A stretch of 13,116 nt of DNA from Accumulibacter sp. (GTDB taxonomy: Bacteria; Pseudomonadota; Gammaproteobacteria; Burkholderiales; Rhodocyclaceae). Below, piece after piece: positions 5,838 through 13,040 of this stretch. Under the pieces are notes generated by a model. That model worked only from the letters and a program-made list of their open reading frames with translations, did not search any database and was not told the origin of the DNA. Where the stretch lies: assembly GCA_031274075.1 (NCBI GenBank), contig JAISQQ010000344.1, positions 1 to 13,116 of the forward strand, given 5' to 3'. Numbering within the stretch: the first letter of the stretch is position 1; every line of letters starts with the position of its first letter. Made by a program: the position numbers and the translations under genes.

Positions 5838-7958
5838 TCAGAGCCGTTCGTCCGCGCGCTTCAGTTCCAGATAAAAGCCGACGCCGCCTTCTTCATTGAC
5901 CGCGCGGAGGGTGCCGCCCATTTTCGCCATGTAGGTTTTGGCCACGAACAGCCCCTGTCCGCGGCGGTTTTCCGCTGTGGTGTCGCGCAGGCCGGAGAAG
6001 CCGTATTCAAAGATTTTTTCCAGCCATTCCGGGGGAATGGCGGGGCCGGTGTTGTGGATTCGCACCGTGACGCCGCCAGGTTCCGTCCTGTCGTCGCGGT
6101 TCAGCGCGAGCGTAATCGGCGTGCCGGGGGCGCGGTGGCGTCCGGCGTTTTTCAGGATGTGGCCGATGACGTCTTCGAGCGAGTATTCGTCGGCGCGCAC
6201 CGGCACGGGGCGGCCATGCGGGGTGTAGCGCACGTTGTCGATGCCGATGTGCGGGGCGTTGGCGGCGATGTTGACGAGGAAGTCGTCGAGGTCGAGCGTC
6301 GCCACCGCCAGGGTCGAGGATTCAAAGGCTTCGCTCGGGCTGGCACTGCCGTAGAGCGCGCGGATCGCCTGCTGCATGCGGGCGAGGTAGCGGTAGCCGG
6401 GGTCGCCGGGGTTGCCGTAGAGCGCGAGCAGCGATTGCAGCGGGGACATGATTTCGTGCCCGACGGCGTGCCATTGCTCTTTTTCCTGGGCGACGCGGAT
6501 GCGTTCGCGGCTGGCGTCTTCCTTGACCCGGGCAAGGAGCTGGTCGAGACGGCCGGCGAGAATGCCCAGTTCGTCGCGGCCTTCGAGGTCGGCAAAGTCG
6601 AACGCCATGAATTCGGATTCCTCGCGCCACGAGGGGAACTGGCGCGCGCGGCGGGTGAGGCGCGCAATGCGGCGGATCATGCCGATTTCGATCACCAGCC
6701 AGGCGAGTACGATGGTCGCCATCACCGCGCCGACGAACCAGGACAGGCGGGTCGCGGTGGCGCTCAGGGTCTGGTTGACCACGCGGTCGGCTTCGCCGTG
6801 CAGGATGACGCGGTAGCTGCCGGAGGGGGTCTCCACCCTGTCTTCGAGGTCGACCGGCGCGGCGCTTTCCGCGGCCTCGTCGTCCGGGGCGGCGATCGGC
6901 AGGCGCTGGATCAGGCGGGTGAGCAGCGGCGACACCTGCTCGTTGGCGCCGCCTTTGCCGCGAATCATGATCGGCTCGTCGGCGTCGCGCTCGCGCTGGA
7001 TGCGCAGGGTCTCGCCCGCTTGCAGGAGTTCTCCCAGATCGTTCAGCGAAAAGGGCGCAATCGCGCCCGCGGCGGCGCTGTCGAACAGGGCGTCCCCGGC
7101 GTCTTTATCTTCGCCCGGCGGCAGGAGAACGATTTCGACCCGGATCTCGTCGAGATCGGGCGGCGGCCACGGCGCGCGCTTGTCGCGCAGCAGGTCGGCG
7201 ATCAGTTCCTCGACCGGCAGGCGCAGGGAAAAGAAAGATTCGCGCGCGCAATCTTCGGCGTTTTGCCGCGCGTCGAGGCAACGCGCTTCCTGCCATATCC
7301 AGCCGCGAAATTCCTTGACCGGCATTTGCTTGTTGTAATCGCGCTCATCGAGTTCCACATAGCCGGTGAAGCGCCCGCGCACGCCTTCAAACGAAGCGTT
7401 GCGCCGTGGCGGCAGCACTTCAAACGGCGCAATCCAGCGGTAATGCTTGCCGCGTATGTGCACGGCGACGCGCATCCGGTGCGCGCCATCCAGATAGCGG
7501 TCGCCGATTTCGTGCGGCGTCAGCGGGCCGCTGGCGAAAGTGCCCGCCGCGTAGATGAAGCCACCAATCCACGGGCGGTTGCCGATGGCCACGCACAGGC
7601 TGCCGTGACGTTCATAGCGGATCAGGCAATCGGCCATTTCCACCGCGTGCCGCGCCTTGTCCTGATCGTCGAAATCGATGGCCGAGAACGGCAGCAGCAC
7701 CGGATGCGGCCTGCCCGCGCTATCCATGCCCCGCGACGGATTCAGCAACGCAAGCTGTCCCGAGGGATGGCGCAGGCGGGCGACGATCTGCTCCTTGGTC
7801 TTGGCGAGCACGCTCTGGTAATTGCGCCAGGCGCGCTGCTTTTCGCCCTGCAACACCGCCACCGCCAGCGCCAGCACCGCGCAGACGAGCACGAGGAAAG
7901 CGGTGCGGAACAAAATCCGCAGGCGGAAAGAAGCGAGCCAGCGCGAGAAGCGTTTCAT
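5838..7958 (-). CDS. Membrane sensor histidine kinase with large extracytoplasmic domain
   Basis: A 706-aa sensor kinase. Transmembrane helix 1 is at about 15-37 (ILFRTAFLVLVCAVLALAVA), followed by about 365 residues outside the cytoplasm with no family I recognise, then helix 2 at about 405-430 (WFVGAVMATIVLAWLVIEIG). A HAMP-like linker leads to the phospho-acceptor helix with GHEIMSPLQS (His501). The ATPase part has the N box KNAGRH (Asn604), the NTGPAIPP and EKIFEYGFSG motifs and the glycine box RRGQGLFVAK (about 667). The phospho-acceptor motif is off-consensus but complete. ATG 7958 is used; a TTG one codon earlier is also possible. It begins 6 nt after the response-regulator stop, so the pair is one transcription unit. 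The stimulus is unknown; the big outer domain suggests a periplasmic ligand. Confidence 0.9.
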   Translation of the reverse strand: MKRFSRWLASFRLRILFRTAFLVLVCAVLALAVAVLQGEKQRAWRNYQSVLAKTKEQIVARLRHPSGQLALLNPSRGMDSAGRPHPVLLPFSAIDFDDQDKARHAVEMADCLIRYERHGSLCVAIGNRPWIGGFIYAAGTFASGPLTPHEIGDRYLDGAHRMRVAVHIRGKHYRWIAPFEVLPPRRNASFEGVRGRFTGYVELDERDYNKQMPVKEFRGWIWQEARCLDARQNAEDCARESFFSLRLPVEELIADLLRDKRAPWPPPDLDEIRVEIVLLPPGEDKDAGDALFDSAAAGAIAPFSLNDLGELLQAGETLRIQRERDADEPIMIRGKGGANEQVSPLLTRLIQRLPIAAPDDEAAESAAPVDLEDRVETPSGSYRVILHGEADRVVNQTLSATATRLSWFVGAVMATIVLAWLVIEIGMIRRIARLTRRARQFPSWREESEFMAFDFADLEGRDELGILAGRLDQLLARVKEDASRERIRVAQEKEQWHAVGHEIMSPLQSLLALYGNPGDPGYRYLARMQQAIRALYGSASPSEAFESSTLAVATLDLDDFLVNIAANAPHIGIDNVRYTPHGRPVPVRADEYSLEDVIGHILKNAGRHRAPGTPITLALNRDDRTEPGGVTVRIHNTGPAIPPEWLEKIFEYGFSGLRDTTAENRRGQGLFVAKTYMAKMGGTLRAVNEEGGVGFYLELKRADERL

Positions 7959-7964
7959 CAAAAT

Positions 7965-8711
7965 TTACCCGCGCGTCTTTTCGGAAGAAGCAACCCAGCG
8001 GAAGCCGCGCATCGGCACGTTTTCGATACGGTCGAAATGCTCGTCGAGTTCACGGAAAGCTTCGCGCAGGGTGCTGATGTGCTTGCGGATGTTTTCGCGG
8101 TTGCGCCCGCTCTTCACCGCCGCGAACAGGTCATCATAGGAAACCACTTCGCCCTGGCGCTCGTGGAGCACCGCGAGGATGCGTTGCGCGGTCAGCGGCA
8201 CGTTGACCCGTTTGCCGCGCCAAAACGGCGCGCCCTGATGCAGCGGGTCGATGGAAAGCTCGCTGTCCGCCGATTCGATCGACTGCGCCGCCGCCTTTTC
8301 CCGTTCCGCGAGTTGCCGCCGGTTTTTCGCCGCGCGCAGCATCTCCAGGAAGGTATCGATGAATTCCGGTTCCTCGAAAGTCGTTTTCTGCAAATAATCC
8401 CAGGCGTCCAGCGCCTTCATGATGCCGCGGTAAATCGCCGCCGGCATGGCCGAGACCACCAGCACCGGCGTGCCGCGCCCGGCCTTGTTGATGGCGTTGA
8501 TGATGGCGACGCCGGCGTGGCGGTCGCGTCCCAGTTCAATGTCGAGAATCACGAGATCGTAATCCTCGCGGGCAATCGCCGCCTCGGCGTCGTCGCGGGT
8601 AAACCACCGCGCCACCTCAATGTCCGGCGCGGCGGAAAGCACCCACTCGCTGATTTGCCCGCTCGTAGGCTCGTCGTCCTCGATGATCGCTACTTTATAC
8701 ATCGGCTTCAT
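7965..8711 (-). CDS. Two-component response regulator, receiver plus winged helix
   Basis: A 248-aa response regulator and partner of the kinase just downstream. The receiver domain (1-120) holds the acidic pair Asp12/Asp13 in VAIIEDDEP, the phosphorylation site Asp57 in LVILDIELG, Ser87 in VVSAMP and Lys109 in YLQKT. A charged helical linker (about 122-160) joins it to a C-terminal winged helix of OmpR type (LTAQRILAVLHERQGEVVSY, then NIRKHISTLREAF and MRGFRWV). DNA is probably bound as a dimer after phosphorylation. ATG 8711 has GGGAGA just upstream and overlaps the stop of the ribbon-helix-helix gene as ATGA, implying translational coupling to it. Targets are unknown; autoregulation from the promoter in front of 8905 is plausible. 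Confidence 0.92.
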   Translation of the reverse strand: MKPMYKVAIIEDDEPTSGQISEWVLSAAPDIEVARWFTRDDAEAAIAREDYDLVILDIELGRDRHAGVAIINAINKAGRGTPVLVVSAMPAAIYRGIMKALDAWDYLQKTTFEEPEFIDTFLEMLRAAKNRRQLAEREKAAAQSIESADSELSIDPLHQGAPFWRGKRVNVPLTAQRILAVLHERQGEVVSYDDLFAAVKSGRNRENIRKHISTLREAFRELDEHFDRIENVPMRGFRWVASSEKTRG

Positions 8712-8905
8712 GTTCTCCCGAAAAGAGCACTATGCGCCCGGATGGCTTCGACCAGCGACGCGCCCCGCGCCGGTTCAGTAGAGAGCGCGGCGCGCAGGAT
8801 GCCGCGAGCTTCATCTTCCATCGAACGTCCGTGCAATGCGGCCTGCCTACGCAGCCGGGTCTCGATCCGCTCATGCAGATTGCGAATCGTCATGCTTGTC
8901 GCCAT
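8708..8905 (-). CDS. FitA-like ribbon-helix-helix protein, short, without a toxin partner
   Basis: A 65-aa DNA-binding protein of the FitA/VapB antitoxin type. MTIRNLHERIETRLRRQAAL and HGRSMEDEARGILRAAL form the ribbon-helix-helix fold: a strand that enters the DNA major groove, then two helices that dimerise. In FitA-type antitoxins a further tail of roughly 15-20 residues usually follows the AIRARFAPFGG-like segment and inhibits a PIN-domain RNase; here the protein ends at AIRAHSALFGRT. No PIN gene follows. The next gene, overlapping as ATGA, is the response regulator. GGAGG is well placed before ATG 8905. It most likely acts as a repressor of this operon through the palindromes just upstream; whether it ever belonged to a toxin pair is inference. 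Confidence 0.85.
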   Translation of the reverse strand: MATSMTIRNLHERIETRLRRQAALHGRSMEDEARGILRAALSTEPARGASLVEAIRAHSALFGRT

Positions 8906-8931
8906 TTACGCCTCCGGGCTTGCCATGCCGC

Positions 8932-8961
8932 ACTGAATTCGATTCAGTCATCGACCGATGA
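8932..8961. promoter_or_regulatory. Double palindromic operator in front of the ribbon-helix-helix gene
   Basis: Two perfect palindromes abut: ACTGAAT-TCG-ATTCAGT (8932-8948) and TCATCG-AC-CGATGA (8948-8961), sharing one base. They lie 27-56 nt upstream of the ATG at 8905. Ribbon-helix-helix antitoxins typically bind paired inverted repeats and repress their own operon, so this is the natural target for the first gene's product; the second palindrome could instead serve the response regulator. No good -35/-10 pair was identified around it. Confidence 0.6.
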
Positions 8962-9021
8962 TAACGCGAACCCAGGGGCGTGATACGGGCTGATGGGTGG
9001 CCCCTGTCACCCCACGGCGAG

Positions 9022-9053
9022 ACAAGGAAATAACAAGGAAATAAACAAGGAAA
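9022..9053. repeat. Three short direct repeats, ACAAGGAAA
   Basis: ACAAGGAAA occurs at 9022, 9033 and 9045, that is at 11- and 12-bp steps, close to one DNA turn. The repeats lie between the divergent promoters of the sensor operon and the ROK gene, just upstream of the predicted ROK promoter. They could be an activator or response-regulator binding array on one face of the helix, or simple slippage repeats. Confidence 0.5.
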
Positions 9054-9063
9054 CAAATTGGGC

Positions 9064-9128
9064 TTGTCAAACACCGGCATTATGCGTTATCTTGAGTCAA
9101 GCACTTTATAAATCTTTCTATAGAAGCG
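9064..9128 (+). promoter_or_regulatory. Predicted promoter and operator-like site of the ROK gene
   Basis: TTGTCA (9064-9069) and TTATCT (9087-9092) with a 17-bp spacer make a fair sigma-70 promoter. Starting at 9102, about +3 relative to the predicted start, a 27-nt segment CACTTT...AGAAGCG matches 16 of 27 positions with the operator of the dehydrogenase gene, chiefly in the outer halves. This suggests the ROK protein represses its own gene. A CTTGAGTCAAG palindrome (9091-9101) lies directly before it. Confidence 0.5.
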
Positions 9129-9137
9129 GGTTTATAT

Positions 9138-10265
9138 ATGACAGAAAATCATGTAAATAATATGGGTGTCAAGAAGACCAACAAAATCAACACGATGCGC
9201 GCGATATTCGCCAGCGAGCGCATATCGCAGCGGGAATTGGCGGACAAACTGAGGCTCAGTTGGCCTACGGTCTTGCAGAACGTAAAGGAATTGCAGGCGC
9301 AAGGCCTGGTGGAAGAAGTCGGGGAATTTGAATCGACCGGCGGGCGCAAGGCGCGGGCCTTCGCCTCGATCCGCGACGCCCGCCTCGCTGTTGGGCTGTC
9401 GGTCACGCAAAACCACATCGGCATCGTCCTGGTCGACCTGTCCGGCGAATTGGTGCGCTATGTGCGTGAGAAAAAGGTCTTCTCTTATCAGGACTCGTAT
9501 TTTGAATCGCTCAAACCACTGGTCACGGATTTTGTTGCCAAGGCCGGGTATCCGGATGAAAAAATCCTGGGCGCCGGCATATCCCTGCCCGGCATCGTCG
9601 AGGAAAGCGGGCAGACCTTGGCGCACTCCCACGTGCTTGGGCTGCACAACGTGCCTACGGACACGATCAGCCGCCACATTCCCTATCCCTGCCAGTTCAT
9701 CAACGATGCCAACGCGGCCGGCCTGGCGGAGCTATGGGGGAAACCGCAACGGCGCAACACCGTTTACCTTTCCCTCAGCAACAGCGTGGGCGGCGCCATT
9801 TTTCACGGCCGGGCGATCTATATGGGCGACAACCGGCGCGCCGGCGAGTTTGGGCACAACACGCTTGTGCCGGACGGCAAGCCGTGCTATTGCGGGAAGC
9901 AAGGATGCGTGGATGCCTATTGCTCGTCAAATGTGCTGTCCAGCCATACGGACGGCAACATCGCCCTGTTTTTCGAGGGCTTGTCCAATGGAGACGCCGC
10001 GCTGCGCTCGATTTGGGACGAGTATCTGGGCTGGCTGGCGATCGCGGTCAACAACCTGCGGATGAGCTTCGACTGCGACGTCATCATCGGCGGCTATGTG
10101 GGCGGTTACTTCGACGCCTTCTCCGGCGAATTGCGCGCAAGGCTTGAAGCGCGAAACACGTTTGAGCCGGACGCGTCCTACCTGAAAGGCTGCCGTTACA
10201 AACTGGAAGCCGCCGCGATGGGCGCGGCGCTGGGGCAGATCGAAGCCTTCATCCAACAACTGTAA
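9138..10265 (+). CDS. ROK-family transcriptional repressor (NagC/XylR type)
   Basis: A 375-aa sugar-responsive repressor. The N-terminal winged helix (about 15-75) includes SERISQRELADKLRLSWPTV and the wing STGGRKARAF. The rest is a ROK sugar-kinase-like fold: GAGISLPGIVEESGQ, FINDANAAGLAELWG and the ROK zinc motif, with His240 in GEFGHNTLVPDG and Cys250, Cys252 and Cys257 in CYCGKQGC. In regulators of this family the ROK half binds the inducing sugar and usually does not phosphorylate it. The ATG at 9138 has a poor ribosome site; ATG 9162 is a less likely alternative. It sits immediately before the polyol dehydrogenase and sugar-kinase genes on the same strand, and a shared operator-like motif links its promoter to theirs, so it is probably their local regulator. 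The inducer is likely a polyol or ketose from this pathway, by inference. Confidence 0.9.
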   Translation: MTENHVNNMGVKKTNKINTMRAIFASERISQRELADKLRLSWPTVLQNVKELQAQGLVEEVGEFESTGGRKARAFASIRDARLAVGLSVTQNHIGIVLVDLSGELVRYVREKKVFSYQDSYFESLKPLVTDFVAKAGYPDEKILGAGISLPGIVEESGQTLAHSHVLGLHNVPTDTISRHIPYPCQFINDANAAGLAELWGKPQRRNTVYLSLSNSVGGAIFHGRAIYMGDNRRAGEFGHNTLVPDGKPCYCGKQGCVDAYCSSNVLSSHTDGNIALFFEGLSNGDAALRSIWDEYLGWLAIAVNNLRMSFDCDVIIGGYVGGYFDAFSGELRARLEARNTFEPDASYLKGCRYKLEAAAMGAALGQIEAFIQQL

Positions 10266-10584
10266 ACGCGGTAGCGGTTCCCGCCGGTCGTTCTCAGAAC
10301 CTGTTCACGATCTTCTCTGGGAACGCGGCAGGGCCATTGACTCTGTGGCGTCGTTGGCATCGTGGTGATTTTACTGCGGCGCGGGTCTCCGGCCCGCCTT
10401 GGCATTGGCGCGCCCTACCGAACCGTCGCTGTTTTCACGCACACTGGTCGACTTTACGTTCAAGAGAAGATCGCAAACAGCTTCTAAGTCTTTGTTCCGA
10501 CACGCTTTTATTCCAGAATTCGTGGCCGGGAAAAGCAGGGACGGCTCAAGCATCGCAAGCGTAAAAAAAAATTTCAGATCGCTG
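10266..10584. other. Intergenic region between the ROK gene and the dehydrogenase promoter
   Basis: More than 300 bases without a supported gene. It holds the CGCCGGTCGTTCTC module (about 10282-10296) and unit A copy 2, then a stretch falling in GC content toward the promoter. No hairpin followed by a T-run was found after the ROK stop, so a terminator for that gene is not visible and read-through into the dehydrogenase gene is possible. Confidence 0.6.
10330..10408. repeat. Dispersed intergenic repeat, unit A, copy 2
   Basis: The second copy of the element at 265-345, in the same orientation, sharing GTGGCGTCGTTGGCATCGTG, GCGCGGGTCTCCGGCCCGCC and TGGCATTGG. The preceding base pattern AGGGCCATTG also matches. 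The internal spacer sequences differ. It lies wholly between genes. Confidence 0.75.
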
Positions 10585-10613
10585 TTGACTTCGGCTTGTC
10601 GCCGCACCATAAT
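10585..10613 (+). promoter_or_regulatory. Sigma-70 promoter of the polyol dehydrogenase gene
   Basis: TTGACT (10585-10590) and CATAAT (10608-10613) are separated by 17 bp, each one base off the sigma-70 consensus. Transcription should begin near 10620, about 45 nt before the ATG, inside the left arm of a strong palindrome, an arrangement typical of a promoter closed by a bound repressor. Confidence 0.7.
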
Positions 10614-10615
10614 TA

Positions 10616-10648
10616 ATACACTTTTATAATTACTTTTGAAAAGTGTAT
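10616..10648. promoter_or_regulatory. Operator palindrome of the polyol dehydrogenase gene
   Basis: A perfect 10-bp inverted repeat, ATACACTTTT (10616-10625) and AAAAGTGTAT (10639-10648), with a 13-bp AT-rich spacer, covers the predicted transcription start. The CACTTT half-site and AxAAGxG counterpart recur at 9102-9128 before the ROK gene with the same total length, so the ROK repressor is the likely binder. In RNA the arms could also form a hairpin ending just before the AGGAGGG ribosome site. Confidence 0.7.
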
Positions 10649-10664
10649 CTACCAGGAGGGCATC

Positions 10665-11723
10665 ATGAGCAAAGAGATCAAGGGAAAAATGAAGGCGGCG
10701 GTCATGAACGGCATCGGCAAGATGGGCTATGTGGAAAGGGACATACCTTGCCCAGGGGACGATGAGGCGCTGGTCAGGCTGGAATATGTCGGCATTTGCG
10801 GCAGCGACATGCACTACTACGAAACCGGCGCCATCGGCGGCTATGTGGTCGATCCGCCGTTTGTCCTGGGACACGAACCCGGCGGTACGGTCGTCGCGCT
10901 GGGCAGGGATGTGAAGCACCTGGCCGTTGGCGACAGGGTGGCGCTGGAACCCGGCAAGACCTGCGGCCAATGCGAATTCTGCCGCAAGGGGCAATACAAT
11001 CTTTGCCCTGGCGTCATATTCTTTGCCACGCCGCCGGTAGACGGCGTGTTCCAGGAGTATGTGGCCCATGAAGCCGCCTTGTGCTTCAAGCTCCCCGGAA
11101 ACGTTTCCACGCTGGAAGGCGCGTTGATCGAACCCCTGGCCGTTGGCCTTCACGCGGCAAAACAGGGCGGGGCCCATGTCGGACAGCTTGCCGTCGTAAT
11201 GGGCGCGGGGTGCATCGGCCTGGTTTCCATGATGGCGCTCAAGGCCGAAGGAGTGAGCAAGGTTTATGTGGCGGACATAATGCAAAAACGCCTGGACAAG
11301 GCGATGGAACTGGGAGCCGACGGCGTCATCAACGGCAGCGAACAGGACGTCGCGCGGGCCGTCCTGGAACTTACCGGCGGAGCGGGCTGCGACCTGGCTA
11401 TCGAAACGGCGGGGACCGAGATGACCACCCGGCAATGTATATCGTTCACCAAGAAGGGCGCCAATATCGTGCTGGTGGGCTACAGCAAATCCGGCGAGAT
11501 GAAGCTCCCCATGAGTCTGGCGCTGGACAAGGAACTGACCTTCAAGACCGTGTTCCGCTACCGCCACATCTACCCCACGGCGATTGACGCGGTAGCGGCC
11601 GGAAAGATAAACCTGAAAGGCATCGTCACCGACATATTCCGCTTCGACGACATCCAGAACGCCATGGACAGGAGCGTATCGGACAAAGCCAATATCGTAA
11701 AAGCCGTGGTGAAAATCGTCTAG
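10665..11723 (+). CDS. Zinc-dependent NAD polyol dehydrogenase, sorbitol/xylitol dehydrogenase-like
   Basis: A 352-aa medium-chain dehydrogenase. The catalytic zinc ligands are Cys45 (GICGSDMHYY), His70-Glu71 (GHEPGG) and Glu156 (IEPLAVGLHAA). The structural zinc has Cys100, Cys103, Cys106 and Cys114 (CGQCEFCRKGQYNLC). The Rossmann fold shows GAGCIG (180-185) and Asp204 (YVADI), which favours NAD over NADP. The HYYETGAIG segment after the first Cys is characteristic of sorbitol/L-iditol and xylitol dehydrogenases, which oxidise a polyol to a ketose in the cytoplasm. The start is firm: AGGAGGG precedes ATG 10665. With the fructokinase-like gene downstream, sorbitol to fructose is the best guess; xylitol to xylulose is the main alternative. 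Controlled by the operator just upstream. Confidence 0.9.
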   Translation: MSKEIKGKMKAAVMNGIGKMGYVERDIPCPGDDEALVRLEYVGICGSDMHYYETGAIGGYVVDPPFVLGHEPGGTVVALGRDVKHLAVGDRVALEPGKTCGQCEFCRKGQYNLCPGVIFFATPPVDGVFQEYVAHEAALCFKLPGNVSTLEGALIEPLAVGLHAAKQGGAHVGQLAVVMGAGCIGLVSMMALKAEGVSKVYVADIMQKRLDKAMELGADGVINGSEQDVARAVLELTGGAGCDLAIETAGTEMTTRQCISFTKKGANIVLVGYSKSGEMKLPMSLALDKELTFKTVFRYRHIYPTAIDAVAAGKINLKGIVTDIFRFDDIQNAMDRSVSDKANIVKAVVKIV

Positions 11724-11807
11724 CCGGGAACCTGGAAAGGCCGGATTTTGTGCGGCATATCTATTACAAGCGTCATTGGCGGGCATTTCGACGGGAGGAA
11801 ACAGAAT

Positions 11808-12827
11808 ATGGACGCGGAAACACACACGGACAAGCTCATGTCCGACATAGCCGTCTTCGGGGAAATACTGATCGATTTTACTTTTCACGGCTTTGGAGCC
11901 GCGGGGCAGCGGCTGTTCGCGCAAAATCCCGGCGGCGCGCCCGCCAACGTGGCGGTCGCCGCGCGCAGGCTGGGCAGCCGCGCCGCGTTTCTCGGCAAGG
12001 CGGGCAAGGACATGCACGGCGCGTTCCTGAAGGAAACGCTCGACAGGCTTGGCGTGGACACGCGCGGGCTGATTCTCGACGAGCGATATTTCACGACGCT
12101 GGCATTCGTCGCGCTGGACGAGCGCGGCGAACGGCATTTCTCCTTCGCGCGCAAACCCGGCGCCGACACGATGATTGAATCCGGCGAGATCGACATGGAA
12201 ATACTGCTTGCCAGCCGCATTTTTCACGTCGGTTCATTGTCGCTGACCGGCGAACCGGGCCGCTCGGCGACGCTGTTCGCGCTGGAAAAGGCGAAGTCCG
12301 CCGGCATCGTCGTCTCGTATGACCCGAACTACCGCGCGTCGCTCTGGCCGGACGACGAAACCGCCAGGCGGCGCCTGCGCGCGCTCGTGCCGTTCGCCGA
12401 CGTGATGAAAATATCCGAGGAGGAAAGCGCGCTGCTCACGGACGAGGAATCGCCCGAAGCCGCGGCGGCGGCGCTGTGCGGACGCGGCGTAAAGCTGGCC
12501 GTGGTGACGCTCGGAGAGCGCGGCGCCTACGTCCGTACCCCGGCGGGCGGGCGCTTCGTGGCAGGCTTCCCAAGCAAAGCCGTCGACACCAACGGCGCCG
12601 GCGACGCCTTCTGGGGCGGTTTCCTGCACAGGCTGAACGAAAGCGGGCGGCGTCCCGAGAACGTGAGCCTCGACGAAGCGTCGCGGTTCGCCGCGTTCGC
12701 GAACGCCGCCGCCAGCATTTGCGTCGAGGGACACGGCGCGATTCCCGCCATGCCGGGCAGGGAAGAGGTGCTGGAACGGCTGGAGTCCAACGGCAAACGA
12801 TCAGCGCCTTTTTGCGTCAGGCATTGA
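11808..12827 (+). CDS. PfkB-family sugar kinase, probable fructokinase
   Basis: A 339-aa ribokinase/PfkB-family kinase, which transfers phosphate from ATP to a sugar hydroxyl. The first family signature NPGGAPANVAVAARRLG (about 40-56) is followed by the substrate lid region and FLGKAGKDMHG. The second signature VDTNGAGDAFWGGF holds the catalytic base Asp266 and anion hole GAGD. ISEEESALL and VVTLGERGAYV match bacterial fructokinases. The start at ATG 11808 is chosen because GGAGG lies 9 nt upstream; ATG 11748 has no ribosome site. It follows the dehydrogenase by 84 bp with no clear terminator, so they are likely co-transcribed. It would phosphorylate the fructose made from sorbitol; 2-keto-3-deoxygluconate kinase is the chief alternative within the family. 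The last residues after EVLERLESN look variable. Confidence 0.9.
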   Translation: MDAETHTDKLMSDIAVFGEILIDFTFHGFGAAGQRLFAQNPGGAPANVAVAARRLGSRAAFLGKAGKDMHGAFLKETLDRLGVDTRGLILDERYFTTLAFVALDERGERHFSFARKPGADTMIESGEIDMEILLASRIFHVGSLSLTGEPGRSATLFALEKAKSAGIVVSYDPNYRASLWPDDETARRRLRALVPFADVMKISEEESALLTDEESPEAAAAALCGRGVKLAVVTLGERGAYVRTPAGGRFVAGFPSKAVDTNGAGDAFWGGFLHRLNESGRRPENVSLDEASRFAAFANAAASICVEGHGAIPAMPGREEVLERLESNGKRSAPFCVRH

Positions 12828-12849
12828 CAGTATTGACAGTATTGACAGC
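12823..12849. repeat. Triple 9-bp tandem repeat over the kinase stop codon
   Basis: Three adjacent units ATTGACAGT, ATTGACAGT and ATTGACAGC. The TGA stop of the kinase gene is part of the first unit, so unit number does not affect the protein. Probably replication slippage. The motif also contains TTGACA, the -35 consensus, three times, but no -10 match at correct spacing was recognised. Confidence 0.9.
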
Positions 12850-12900
12850 TTCATCGCCTGAACGCGGGTACAGGCTTGGGCGCACCGTCCCTTTGACCGG

Positions 12901-12958
12901 CGGGGCCCCGTTCGTTCTTCAAATTCCCGGATTCCGGCTTTCGCCGGATCGACGGAAT
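12901..12958. repeat. REP-like palindromes in the gap after the kinase gene
   Basis: The gap of 213 bp between the kinase and the next gene holds a 10-bp palindrome CGGGGCCCCG (12901-12910) and a REP-type structure at 12931-12958: CCGGC-TTTC-GCCGG as inner stem with ATTCCG and CGGAAT as outer arms. This form (ATTCCGGCTTTCGCCGGA) is widespread in proteobacterial intergenic DNA. It could act as a transcript-end stabiliser between operon parts. It has no T-run, so an intrinsic terminator is not claimed. Confidence 0.6.
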
Positions 12959-13040
12959 GGAAATAGTGGTTGTCCGTAGCAAAACGTAAAACACTTCAGG
13001 CAGCAATGATCGACTCATCAAGGAAAGGGTTGAAACGATT

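Noticed and set aside
4857..8936. A 1359-codon plus-strand open frame opposite the sigma, kinase, regulator and RHH genes
   Set aside because: It is antisense to four well-supported genes, has low-complexity Arg/Ala/Val composition typical of the complement of GC-rich coding DNA, and no recognisable domain or ribosome site.
10371..12227. A 618-codon minus-strand open frame
   Set aside because: It lies opposite the dehydrogenase and sugar-kinase genes, which have clear motifs; its product has the His/Arg/Ala-rich look of an antisense frame.
12992..13018. CACTTC before the last gene as a third copy of the ROK operator
   Set aside because: Only the left half-site resembles the motif; the matching right half at the fixed distance is absent.
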